Source of the DNA: Candidatus Gemmiger avistercoris
Lineage (GTDB): Bacteria > Bacillota > Clostridia > Oscillospirales > Ruminococcaceae
NCBI GenBank assembly: GCA_019116705.1
Contig: DXBF01000038.1
Location: 1-33,645, forward strand
DNA length: 33,645 nt
Reading direction: 5' to 3'
A program made the position numbers and the translations under genes. Shown here one piece after another: positions 18,625-26,748 of the stretch. Numbering within the stretch: position 1 is the first letter of the stretch; every line of letters starts with the position of its first letter. The notes under the pieces are model-generated. The model was given only the letters and a program-made list of their open reading frames with translations, searched no databases and was not told where the DNA came from.

Positions 18625-19421
18625 GCCCGGTCAGCCTCCACGCCCCAGGCTTCGATCTGGGTCAGCGCCGGGAAGGGGGAAGGCCCTTCGGCGCGGATCA
18701 GTTCCTTCAGCACCAGCCATTCCACCGTTTTGGGGGCGAATTGCAGGCGCTGGGGGGTGCGGCTGCCGGTCAGGGGCATGACCTCCCGGCTGCCGTCGGA
18801 AAATTCCAGCGTGGCCTGGGTCCAGTAGTTGTCGTGGGGGTAGTCGGCCCGCAGGGTCAGGCGGATCTCGTCCAGGGTGACCGGGCGGCCGAAGGCCAGC
18901 GTCAGCGCCGCGTTGGGGTCGCGGTTGATGCCCCAGCTCTGGTAGGGGTACTCGCCGTGGGAATTGTTTTCAAAGACGCCGTCGATGGCGTTGCGGGCGG
19001 CGAACACCGCCTCGCCCCGCGTCTCCACATTGGCGCTGGCATGGGGGTAAAAGCCGGTGTCGCCGTGTTCGTCATAAGGGTTGAAGGCCAGGTTGCGGCG
19101 GGCGGCGACCTCCTCCCCGGTGGCCAGACGGGCGCGGATCACATGGCGGTCGCCCACAAAGCTCTTGGGGCTGTAGGTGATGGCCTGCTCGCCGAAGGGG
19201 ATGTGGAAGTTGATCTCCCGCTTTTCCACATAGACCAGCGCGGCGGGCATGGTGTCCTCGAACTGGATCACGCAGTAGCGGCCGGGGGTCAGGATCTCCA
19301 GCGCGATGCGGTCGCCGGGCTGGTAGGCGCTGGTGTACACCAGGCTCACGGCCTCGGCCGCCTCGCAGGTCATGCGGGTATGGCCCGCTTTGTCCAGGAC
19401 TTTCAGTTTGATGGTCTCCAT
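18621..19421 (-). CDS. Cytosolic protein with C-terminal F5/8C (CBM32-like) domain
   Basis: A 266-residue protein with no signal peptide. The N-terminal half (about 1-115) is beta-rich and unassigned. The C-terminal half (about 125-262) looks like a coagulation factor 5/8 C-type galactose-binding fold: ASANVETRGEAVFAARNAID, DGVFENNSHGEYPYQSWG, then LTLAFGRPVTLDEIRLTLR and WTQATLEFSDGSRE. Such domains usually bind glycans outside the cell, so a cytoplasmic one is unusual; it might bind an imported oligosaccharide or be an unrecognised enzyme. AAGGAGG precedes the ATG. The gene follows the P-loop kinase gene by 82 bases, a gap with GC-rich imperfect hairpins but no clear promoter. Confidence 0.75.
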   Translation of the reverse strand: METIKLKVLDKAGHTRMTCEAAEAVSLVYTSAYQPGDRIALEILTPGRYCVIQFEDTMPAALVYVEKREINFHIPFGEQAITYSPKSFVGDRHVIRARLATGEEVAARRNLAFNPYDEHGDTGFYPHASANVETRGEAVFAARNAIDGVFENNSHGEYPYQSWGINRDPNAALTLAFGRPVTLDEIRLTLRADYPHDNYWTQATLEFSDGSREVMPLTGSRTPQRLQFAPKTVEWLVLKELIRAEGPSPFPALTQIEAWGVEADRA

Positions 19422-19503
19422 GGGGAAGCCCTCCTTATGGTATCAGATCGGGCGCGGCGGCCGGGAAAGCCGCGGCGCGGAAAAACAACGGGCCGCGGCC
19501 GGT

Positions 19504-20103
19504 TCACCGCGGGGCGGGCGCGCCGCAGCGCCGCACCCAGTCCAGCGCGCGGCGGCAGACTTCGGCGGCGGGCAGGCCGTCGGTGGCAAGAAAGTCCACG
19601 TCCTCCCGGGCCGCGAACCAGGCCCGCTTGGCGGGCAGCAGGCAGCGGGTGCTGTGGGCGAAAAACCCGCGGTCCCGGGTGGCGTCCGCACGGCAGCGGG
19701 CTTCCAGCACGGCGGAGCTTGCGTCCAGGAACAGCGTGCGGTCCACCCGGCAGCGGCGCAGGGCCGCCAGTTCGGGGGCCAGGTCCTCGGCCACCGGCCA
19801 GTCCTGCCCGATGCTGGCCGGGTAGTGCAGGGTGTAGAACTCGATCTCCTGCGGGCCCAGGTCCAGCACCGCCAGGGGATGCCGCGCCGCCGCCTGCCAG
19901 CGTTCGATCTCGTTGGCGATGAACAGCCGCTGCGTCTTACTATACCCCTCCCGGGTGCGTTTGTCCAGCCCCAGGGCGCGGCAGCGGGCGGCCGGGCGGG
20001 AATTATCTTCGGGAAAGACCGGGACGCCCTGTTCCGCCAGGAAACGGGCCACGGTGGTCTTGCCCACCGCCATGCCGCCCTGCAGGGCCAGGATGCGCCC
20101 CAT
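19504..20103 (-). CDS. Small P-loop kinase-like ATPase
   Basis: A 199-residue protein with a Walker A motif at the N-terminus (GGMAVGKTT, residues 9-17; K15) and the size of a nucleoside/thymidylate-kinase-fold phosphotransferase. LAVLDLGPQEIEFYTLHYP and RTLFLDASSAVLEARC are plausible Walker B and core strands. RCRADATRDRGFF could be a lid with arginines, as in small-molecule kinases. I do not recognise a specific substrate. The ATG at 20103 shares a base with the stop of the heparinase gene (TGATG), so the two are translationally coupled; a GTG just before it is also possible. Its place inside a glycan operon suggests a sugar or sugar-acid substrate, but that is inference. Confidence 0.75.
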   Translation of the reverse strand: MGRILALQGGMAVGKTTVARFLAEQGVPVFPEDNSRPAARCRALGLDKRTREGYSKTQRLFIANEIERWQAAARHPLAVLDLGPQEIEFYTLHYPASIGQDWPVAEDLAPELAALRRCRVDRTLFLDASSAVLEARCRADATRDRGFFAHSTRCLLPAKRAWFAAREDVDFLATDGLPAAEVCRRALDWVRRCGAPAPR

Positions 20104-21929
20104 CACTCCACCCGCAGCGCCAGCCGCCCGGTAAAGTAGATGCGGGTGCGGTAGAGCGTGTCCGGCCAGGCGATGCGCAGCCGCGGGTCGGTGACGGGCA
20201 CGGCCTCAGTCTCGATGCGGGCGGGGGCCTCCAGCACCACCCGGCCCAAGCCGCCCAGGGCCACCCGGGTACCGCGCTCCACCGCGGGTTTTTCCACGCT
20301 CATCAGCGTGAGGGCCGCGGGGGCGGGGCAGTCGGTCTCGTCGGTCAGGGTCAGGCCGTTTGCGGTCAGCCGCACGGTGCGGCGGTAATACCCCAGCCCC
20401 GGGACGGGCGGGTAGGCCGGGGCCAGGTCCATGGCGATGCCGTCCAGCGCCGGGGCCACCTGCACACCGGCGGCGCGGTGGTCCGGCCCCGGCAGCTGCT
20501 GGATGCGCGCGCCCTCGGGGTCGAACTCCGGCAGGTTGTGCCAGCTGGACTGCATGGTCCAGATCTCATACCGCCGGGGGGAGAAGGTCTTGCGGGTGTA
20601 GCTGCCCACGCCCACGTCGATCAGCAGCGGGCGGCCGTCCTTGTACAGCGTCACGCTGCCGGTGTCGTTGTGGTTGTGGCTGTCGTCGTTGCCGCCCGCC
20701 TTGGCGCCCAGGGCATAGGGGCCGCGGCGGCAGGTCAGCACGCCCACGCTGGGGTACCAGATGTCGCCGGGGGCGGGGGCCGCGCCGCGCAGGCTGCGGG
20801 CAAAGGCGCGGACTTCGGCCTCGGCAAAGGCGCGCTGCACGTGGTAGAACAGGTTGATGCCGTCGCTCATATCGGGGGCGTCCAGGCCCTCGGGGTCGGG
20901 GGCGGCGGCGTAGTCCAGCGCGGCAAAAGCGGCCAGGGCGGCGCTGCCCACCCGCCTGCCGAACAGGTATTCCCGCACGCCGCGGCGGCCGGGTTTGGCG
21001 CTGCAGTCGGCAAAGTTGAAGTACCAGGGGCCGTCCACGTGCATGTGGGCGATGTACTCGGCCATGTTTTTCAGCTTGGGCTGCCGCCAGGCGTCCTCGA
21101 ACACGCCGGGGGCCAGGGCGCACAGCAGTTCCAGCGCATTGAACAGGCACAGCCCCGCGTGGCTGTAATATTGCGCGCCCTCGTTGCAGCAGCCGTCCTC
21201 GCCGTAGTCTTTCAGGAAGCAGTCCAGGCTGTAAGCGGCCTGACGCACGGCGTCCGGCAGGCGGCTGGCGGGGCCCAGCAGCGCCGCGGCGATCAGCAGG
21301 TTCTGGGTGCACCAGGGGGTCCAGTTGCACATCGGTTCGCTGCCGCTGCCCATCCACCAGAAATGCCGGGTGCGCCAGGGGCGCAGGGCGCGGGCTTCCA
21401 CCTCCCGCCGGATGCGGGCGCGGATGCCGGGGGCGTACTGTTCCAGTTCACGGCCCAGCAGGTAGTGGGCCATGGCCAGCAGGGCGGCCGTCTCGGCGGC
21501 GAAGAGGTCCACCACCGGGCGGCGGGCGTCGGGCAGGGGCAGCTGCGGCGCATCCCGCACGTAGCTGTTGTGGGGCGGCAGCTGCCAGGCGCTTTCCTCA
21601 CAGATGGCCCACACATAGTCGGCGATCAGGGGCAGGAAGTCCCCGGTCCAGGCGCAGCACTCCGCCATCACCAGGCGGCAGAGCGTGCGGCGGCGGGTGA
21701 AGTAGGCCTGCTCAAAATGGCTGCGGTTGCCGGTATGGCTGAACTCCAGCCAGAGCGAAAGGGGCAGCGGCGGCACATGGCGGCCGCTGCGGGCGGCTTC
21801 GTTGCCGGCGGCGATCCAGCGGTCGGAGGCGGGCAGCCCGTCCCAGGCGGCGCGGTCGCGGGGTGGGGGGCAGGGGGTCCAGCGGCCCGGGGCGCAGCCC
21901 GGGCGGGCGGCAAGCAGTTCAGTCAGCAT
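20103..21929 (-). CDS. Cytosolic heparinase II/III-like protein
   Basis: A 608-residue protein with no signal peptide. The N-terminal two thirds look like the alpha-helical toroid of heparinase II/III-type polysaccharide lyases (NWTPWCTQN, then CCNEGAQYYSHAG, with likely catalytic Tyr/His). The C-terminal beta-sandwich contains GGNDDSHNHNDTGS (H418, H420, D422), the family's metal and His region. Such enzymes split uronic-acid polymers by beta-elimination, making unsaturated ends that GH88 enzymes process. The exact lyase family and substrate cannot be told. It starts inside the end of the response-regulator gene (11-base overlap) with AAGGAGG before the ATG. Most relatives are exported, so the location implies action on imported oligosaccharides. 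Confidence 0.87.
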   Translation of the reverse strand: MLTELLAARPGCAPGRWTPCPPPRDRAAWDGLPASDRWIAAGNEAARSGRHVPPLPLSLWLEFSHTGNRSHFEQAYFTRRRTLCRLVMAECCAWTGDFLPLIADYVWAICEESAWQLPPHNSYVRDAPQLPLPDARRPVVDLFAAETAALLAMAHYLLGRELEQYAPGIRARIRREVEARALRPWRTRHFWWMGSGSEPMCNWTPWCTQNLLIAAALLGPASRLPDAVRQAAYSLDCFLKDYGEDGCCNEGAQYYSHAGLCLFNALELLCALAPGVFEDAWRQPKLKNMAEYIAHMHVDGPWYFNFADCSAKPGRRGVREYLFGRRVGSAALAAFAALDYAAAPDPEGLDAPDMSDGINLFYHVQRAFAEAEVRAFARSLRGAAPAPGDIWYPSVGVLTCRRGPYALGAKAGGNDDSHNHNDTGSVTLYKDGRPLLIDVGVGSYTRKTFSPRRYEIWTMQSSWHNLPEFDPEGARIQQLPGPDHRAAGVQVAPALDGIAMDLAPAYPPVPGLGYYRRTVRLTANGLTLTDETDCPAPAALTLMSVEKPAVERGTRVALGGLGRVVLEAPARIETEAVPVTDPRLRIAWPDTLYRTRIYFTGRLALRVE

Positions 21930-23259
21930 CGGCAGGTTCCTCCTTGTTGGGGTTTTCTTTGGCGTCCGGGTCGCCTTTGGCGTCGGGGTCGCTTTTGGCT
22001 TCGGAGTCGCCGCGCAGTTTGCGCAGGTAGGTGCGGGGGCTGACGCCCTCGATCTTTTTGAACACTTTGCTGAAATAGAAGGCGCTTTCGAACCCCATCA
22101 TTTCGCTGATCTCGTAGATCTTCAGGTCGGTGGAGGCCATCAGTTCCTTGGCGGCGGCGATGCGGGTCTCGGTGACGAACTCCACAAAGCTGGTCTCGCC
22201 GTTCTGGCTGAACAGCTGGCTCAGGTAGCCGGGGCTGAAATTGAACACCGCCGCCACGTCGTTGAGGGAAAGCTTCTTGCTGGGGTTTTTGCGGATGTAA
22301 TCCTGCACTTCGGCCACGATGCAGGCGCGGTGGTCCAGCGGGGTGCGGGCCTCGTCGCGGTAAAAGACGATGGGGTCTTTTTCGCTGAGCAGGGGCAGCG
22401 CCGAGAACGCCGATTTCTGGCTGTCCGGGATGTGGTGCAGCGCGGCCGTGGGGGCGCCCACCGCCCACCACAGCGTGGTGGAAAAGTACTTGTACAGGAT
22501 CTCGTTGGCTTTTTGCAGCACCGGCACCAGGGCGTCCTCCCAGCCGGGGCTGCCGTCCAGCAGGAGCAGCACGTTGAAATGCCGCAGGTCCATGCCGGTG
22601 ACCTGGCAGCGCAGGTATTTGGGCAGGACGTCGGCCGCCATGCGGGTGATCCCGGCGCTCAGCGCGCCCTGCTGCTCGGGGGAAAGGTCCTTGTTGCGGA
22701 TGCTGGCGATGACGGCGGTGTAAGCCGCGGCGTCCAGCGTCAGGCCCAGTTCCTCGCAGTGGCTGCGGATCTTGCTCTCGTTGGGGAACGCGCCGCTGTA
22801 CAGCTGGATGAAGAACCGTTCCCGGTAGGATTCCAGGCTGCCGGACTGGTTCGGCCCGGGGCGGCGCAGCGCTTTTTCCTTTTCCACGGCGTCGCGGGCG
22901 CGGGCCAGCGCTTCGGTCAGGTTTTCGGCCGTAAGGTCCATCTTGATAAGGTAATCCACGGCGCCCAGGCCCATGCTGCGGCGCACATAGTCGAACTCCT
23001 CGTAGCTGGTCAGCATGATGAACACCGGCAGCCCGCCGTACTGCTCATGCACGCGGGCGGCCAGCTGCAGCCCGTCCAGCACCGGCATGCGGATGTCGGA
23101 CACCACGATGTCGGGGTGCAGTTCCCGGATCTTTTCCAGCGCTTCGCCGCCGTTGCGGGCGGTGCCGGCCAGTTCATAGCCCAGCGCGGCCCAGTCCAGC
23201 ATGCTGCGCATGCCGATGAGCACCAGCGGCTCGTCGTCCACAAGAAGGACGCGGATCAT
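21919..23259 (-). CDS. YesN-like response regulator with AraC-type DNA-binding domain
   Basis: A 446-residue regulator. The receiver domain (1-120) has D9/D10, phospho-acceptor D55 (VVSDIRMP) and K106. A middle region (about 140-310) of YesN type is of unknown role. The C-terminal AraC double helix-turn-helix (about 320-415) includes FNFSPGYLSQLFSQ and the closing MGFESAFYFSKVFKK. A tail of about 28 residues is highly charged and repeats DPDAK-like units. Its start overlaps the kinase stop, giving a coupled two-component pair. It probably activates the divergent ABC importer and glycosidase genes and its own operon. Confidence 0.95.
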   Translation of the reverse strand: MIRVLLVDDEPLVLIGMRSMLDWAALGYELAGTARNGGEALEKIRELHPDIVVSDIRMPVLDGLQLAARVHEQYGGLPVFIMLTSYEEFDYVRRSMGLGAVDYLIKMDLTAENLTEALARARDAVEKEKALRRPGPNQSGSLESYRERFFIQLYSGAFPNESKIRSHCEELGLTLDAAAYTAVIASIRNKDLSPEQQGALSAGITRMAADVLPKYLRCQVTGMDLRHFNVLLLLDGSPGWEDALVPVLQKANEILYKYFSTTLWWAVGAPTAALHHIPDSQKSAFSALPLLSEKDPIVFYRDEARTPLDHRACIVAEVQDYIRKNPSKKLSLNDVAAVFNFSPGYLSQLFSQNGETSFVEFVTETRIAAAKELMASTDLKIYEISEMMGFESAFYFSKVFKKIEGVSPRTYLRKLRGDSEAKSDPDAKGDPDAKENPNKEEPADAD

Positions 23260-25046
23260 GTGAGTTCTCCTTTCTGTTCGGGTTCTCCCGGCAGCCGCAC
23301 CTCCACCGTGGTGCCCTGCCCGGGGGTGGAGCGGATGCTCAGGCCGTAGCTTTCACCAAAGCTGTATTGCAGGCGTTTGTGCACGTTGCACAGCCCCACA
23401 TGGCGGAACTTGGCCTTGGCGTCTTCGGGCCCGGGGTCGGCCAGGGCGCGGGCCGCCTGCTCGGGGGTCATGCCCACGCCGTCGTCGTTCAGGTCGATCA
23501 GCACGTCGCCGTTGGCGGGGTCGTGGGCCACCGTCAGCGTGATGCTGCCCGCACAGCCCTTGGGCTCGATGCCGTGGAAGATGGCGTTCTCCACGATCGG
23601 CTGCAGGGTGAAACGGGGGATCAGGCAGGACTGGGTCAGCCGCTCGTCCTCGATGTAGGTCACATCCAGGGTGATGGTGCCGCCGTAGCGGTACTGCTGG
23701 ATGGTGAAATAATCGTTGAGCAGGGCGAATTCTTCCTGCAGGGGCACCAGCCGCTCGCTGCCTTTGGACACGCTTTTCAGCAGGCGGGAGAGCGCCATCG
23801 TCATCTCGGCGATGCCGGGCGCGTGCTGGATCGTGGCCATCCACTTGATGCTGTTGAGGGTGTTGTAGATGAAATGGGGGTTGATCTGGTTCTGCAGCAT
23901 GCGGTATTCAAGGTCCTTTTTCTGCAGTTCGTCGTCCAGCCGCTTCTGCATCAGGGTGGAGACCGACCGCGAAAGCCCGTTGATGCCGCGGCCGATGTCG
24001 CCCATTTCGTTGTGCCATTCAATGGCCGGGTTGGCGGTGAAATCACCGCTGCTGATGCGGTGGAGCTGCTCCTGCAGCGCCTGCACCGGCACGGCGATCA
24101 CATGCCGCAGCAGCATGGCCAGCACCACGCCCAGCAGCAGGATGGCGGCCAGCGCCCACAGCAGGGGCATCAGCATATCGGGGAACTGCTCGGCAATGAC
24201 GGCGTCGGGCAGCGTCTGGGCTACATACAGGTCATGGTAGCCCACGGGGTAGGCCACCAACGTGCGGTCCCCGCACGCGTACAGGCGGGTCTGGCTGTCC
24301 AGCAGTTCGTAGCGGCGCAGGTCCTGCGCTTCCTCCGGCTGCCAGTCCTCCGGGGCTACCGGCTGCAGGGCGCCGTTTTCCAGCCGCCAGGCCGAGCCGT
24401 TCATCAGCCAGAACAGGTCGCACCCTTCGTTCAGGGCATAGTCCCGCATGGCGTCGGTGATCATGTCGCTGGATACCATCAGGTAGACCTTGGCGCTGCT
24501 CTGCATGCGGGTCATGGTGCGGATCACCGGGATCATCAGCTTGTGGTTGTAGGTCAGCGGGTCCTCGGCCAGCATGGTCCAGGAATCTTCGCTGCTGCCG
24601 CCGGCAAAGCCGGGCAGCTGGTCCAGGCTGTCCAGCGTCAGGGGCTGGCTCTGGGATACCATGGTCCCCTGCTGGATCAGCTGGCGGTCGCCGTCGGTCA
24701 CCACCAGGCGGCACAGGTAGCGGGCGGTATACTGGCTGGAATATTTGTTCAGCAGTGTGTTGTACACGTCCAGCAGCTGCTGGTCCGAGCGGATGCCGAA
24801 CACAAAATTGCGCAGGGTGCTGTCCACCGTACACCAGTTGGCCAGCGAGTCGATCTCCTGCACGTTCTGGCGCAGGGTGTTGGCCAGCGTCTGCAGGTTG
24901 TACTCGGCGCTTTGGGTGGTGGCGCGCAGGGTGCTGTGGTACAGCGAAACGATGCTGGCCAAAAAGACGCTCAGGGCGATGAGCGCGGTGAAGGCCAGCG
25001 AAAGAATGATGACTTGCGCCTGGATAGAGCGGTGCGATCTGGACAA
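23256..25046 (-). CDS. YesM-like sensor histidine kinase
   Basis: A 596-residue membrane kinase of the YesM/LytS class. Transmembrane helices lie at about 11-35 and 293-315, enclosing a large extracellular sensor (about 36-290). HAMP follows (315-370), then the His_kinase region with H391 in NPHFIYNTLNS, and a HATPase domain (about 480-590; DLNDDGVGMTPEQA). These kinases commonly sense extracellular oligosaccharides. The start codon is TTG at 25046, the only good one next to GGAGG (25060-25056, spacing 9). The promoter at 25106-25134 drives the whole minus arm. Confidence 0.94.
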   Translation of the reverse strand: MSRSHRSIQAQVIILSLAFTALIALSVFLASIVSLYHSTLRATTQSAEYNLQTLANTLRQNVQEIDSLANWCTVDSTLRNFVFGIRSDQQLLDVYNTLLNKYSSQYTARYLCRLVVTDGDRQLIQQGTMVSQSQPLTLDSLDQLPGFAGGSSEDSWTMLAEDPLTYNHKLMIPVIRTMTRMQSSAKVYLMVSSDMITDAMRDYALNEGCDLFWLMNGSAWRLENGALQPVAPEDWQPEEAQDLRRYELLDSQTRLYACGDRTLVAYPVGYHDLYVAQTLPDAVIAEQFPDMLMPLLWALAAILLLGVVLAMLLRHVIAVPVQALQEQLHRISSGDFTANPAIEWHNEMGDIGRGINGLSRSVSTLMQKRLDDELQKKDLEYRMLQNQINPHFIYNTLNSIKWMATIQHAPGIAEMTMALSRLLKSVSKGSERLVPLQEEFALLNDYFTIQQYRYGGTITLDVTYIEDERLTQSCLIPRFTLQPIVENAIFHGIEPKGCAGSITLTVAHDPANGDVLIDLNDDGVGMTPEQAARALADPGPEDAKAKFRHVGLCNVHKRLQYSFGESYGLSIRSTPGQGTTVEVRLPGEPEQKGELT

Positions 25047-25105
25047 GGCGCGGCCCCTCCTTTCCCCATTTTATATAGGAAGCAGATCACAAATGTTCTT
25101 GCCAT

Positions 25106-25134
25106 ATTATACAAATAATGGGGTGGGATGGCAA
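25106..25134 (-). promoter_or_regulatory. Promoter of the yesMN-heparinase operon
   Basis: On the minus strand, -35 TTGCCA (25134-25129), 17-base spacer and perfect -10 TATAAT (25111-25106). Start predicted near 25099, about 53 bases before the TTG start codon. Confidence 0.72.
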
Positions 25135-25159
25135 AGAAAAGAGGAAAAAGGCTTAAAAA

Positions 25160-25242
25160 ATTGCATGTTTCAAAAAATATTGCAGGTTTTCTTTGTGAGA
25201 AGCGCTGAAAAAACAGGCAAAAGTGCAAAACTTCCTGCAAAA
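25160..25242. promoter_or_regulatory. TGCA-containing repeats upstream of the importer, possible AraC-type sites
   Basis: An AT-rich stretch, unlike its GC-rich surroundings, holds ATTGCATGTT (25160), ATTGCAGGTT (25179), and TGCAAAA twice (25224 and 25236). The pairs are spaced 19 and 12 bases. They lie between the divergent promoters, where the response regulator would be expected to bind. The assignment is inference. Confidence 0.4.
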
Positions 25243-25254
25243 TTTCTATCTGTT

Positions 25255-25277
25255 TTTTGCGCTTGTGACCGTATAAT
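25255..25277 (+). promoter_or_regulatory. Promoter of the importer operon, weak -35
   Basis: A perfect -10 TATAAT lies at 25272-25277. At the 17-base position the -35 is TCTGTT, a poor match. A good -10 with a poor -35 fits a promoter that needs an activator such as the divergent AraC-type regulator. Confidence 0.55.
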
Positions 25278-25335
25278 AGGAAATACCAAAAAGGCGTGTC
25301 CACTGCACGCTGAATTTTAAGGAGGAGAAATACTT

Positions 25336-26670
25336 ATGAAGAAGCTCTTGGCTTTGACGATGGCCGGCACCATGGCGCTGTCCCTGGCTGCCTGCGGCGG
25401 CGCGGCGAGTGAGTCCACTGCGGAATCCACTGCCGAATCCACCGCCAGCGGCACCACCGAGACTGCGGAGGGCAGCGGCGAAGGCGTTACCCTGAACTGG
25501 GCGGTCTGGGACCTGGAGTCCACCGCCTACTGGCAGGCAATGGCCGACGGCTACATGGCTTCCCACCCTGACGTCACCATCCAGATGACGGACCTGGGCT
25601 CTACCGACTACATGACCCAGCTGGCCACCCAGCTGGCCGGCGGCAACGGGGAACTGGATATCCTGACCATCAAGGATATCCCCGGCTACTCCAACCTCAT
25701 CAACCTGGAAATGCTCGTTCCCATGAACGACATCCTGACCCGTGACACCGCGGACTTCGGCGGCGTGATCGAGCAGCTGACCGCGGACGACGGCAACTTC
25801 TACGCCGTTCCCTTCCGCTCCGACTTCTGGGTCCTGTTCTACAACAAGGACATGTTCGACGAAGCGGGCATTGAGTACCCCACCAACGATATGACCATGG
25901 AGCAGTTCGACCAGCTGATCCGTGATGTTTCCGCCGCCACCGGCGCTTACGGCAACATCTACCACACCTGGCGCTCCACCGTCACCCTGTTCGGCATCCT
26001 GGACGGCCAGAACACCATCATCGACGGCAGCTACGACTTCCTGAAGCCCTACTACGAGATGGTCCTCTCCGAGCAGCAGGACGGCGTCGTGCCCGACTAC
26101 GGCGTGCAGAAGACCTCCAACCTGCACTACTCCGGCGCGTTCCAGAGCGAGCAGGCCGCCATGTGCAACATGGGCAGCTGGTTCATCGCGACCATGCAGG
26201 AGTACAACAACACCGCTGCCGAGAACGGCGTTGAGCCCATCAACTTCGGCATCGTCAAGTACCCCCATCCCGAAGGCGTCGAGGCCGGCACCACGCTGGG
26301 CACTGTGACCAGCCTGGGCATCAACCCCTACAGCGAGAATCAGGAAGCCGCCGCCGACTTCATCAACTGGTGTGTCTCTGACGAGGGCGCTGCCGCCATC
26401 GCCGCCACCGGCACCTTCCCGGCTGTTTCCAACCCCGACATCAACTCCATCATCGCTGCGACCGAAGGCTTCCCCACCGACGAGGCTTCTGTCGAGGCTC
26501 TGAACACCACCGCTGTCTACCTCGAGATGCCGCTGTCCAGCAAGGCTTCCGAGATCGAGAGCGTGCTCAACGAGGAGCATGACGCCATCATGACCTACGC
26601 CAAGACCGTGGACGATGGCATCGCCAGCATGAACGAGCGCGTTGGCGAGATCCTCAGCGCTGCGGAGTGA
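25336..26670 (+). CDS. ABC sugar-binding lipoprotein
   Basis: A 444-residue extracellular solute-binding protein of the family 1 (UgpB/MalE-like) type. A lipoprotein signal ends in LSLAAC with the lipidated C20, followed by a Ser/Thr/Glu-rich spacer (about 24-50). The mature part has WAVWDLESTAYWQAMADGY and later GTLGTVTSLGINPYSE, typical of carbohydrate-binding members. It captures oligosaccharides for the two permeases downstream. AAGGAGG lies before the ATG. A terminator-like hairpin after it would leave it expressed above the permeases. Codon choice is visibly more biased than in neighbours, in line with high expression. Confidence 0.94.
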   Translation: MKKLLALTMAGTMALSLAACGGAASESTAESTAESTASGTTETAEGSGEGVTLNWAVWDLESTAYWQAMADGYMASHPDVTIQMTDLGSTDYMTQLATQLAGGNGELDILTIKDIPGYSNLINLEMLVPMNDILTRDTADFGGVIEQLTADDGNFYAVPFRSDFWVLFYNKDMFDEAGIEYPTNDMTMEQFDQLIRDVSAATGAYGNIYHTWRSTVTLFGILDGQNTIIDGSYDFLKPYYEMVLSEQQDGVVPDYGVQKTSNLHYSGAFQSEQAAMCNMGSWFIATMQEYNNTAAENGVEPINFGIVKYPHPEGVEAGTTLGTVTSLGINPYSENQEAAADFINWCVSDEGAAAIAATGTFPAVSNPDINSIIAATEGFPTDEASVEALNTTAVYLEMPLSSKASEIESVLNEEHDAIMTYAKTVDDGIASMNERVGEILSAAE

Positions 26671-26694
26671 TCCACACAGCATCATTCGCGTATA

Positions 26695-26731
26695 GCGGGG
26701 CGGGCGGACGCCCGCCCCGCCTTTGTTTTTT
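26695..26731 (+). terminator. Partial terminator between binding protein and permeases
   Basis: A perfect 11-bp stem (26695-26705 with 26710-26720) with GGAC loop is followed by CTTTGTTTTTT. It lies inside the operon, so it probably reduces permease expression relative to the binding protein or protects the upstream mRNA. Confidence 0.82.
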
Positions 26732-26748
26732 AGAAGGAGGGAATCAAG

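Noticed and set aside
19422-19503. A terminator or promoter between the P-loop kinase and F5/8C genes
   Set aside because: The hairpins are imperfect and no -10/-35 pair is convincing; the gap is more likely just a spacer within the operon.
25197-25210. A catabolite-control (cre) site around AAGCGCT
   Set aside because: Only the central core matches; the flanks do not, with about 8 of 14 positions agreeing.
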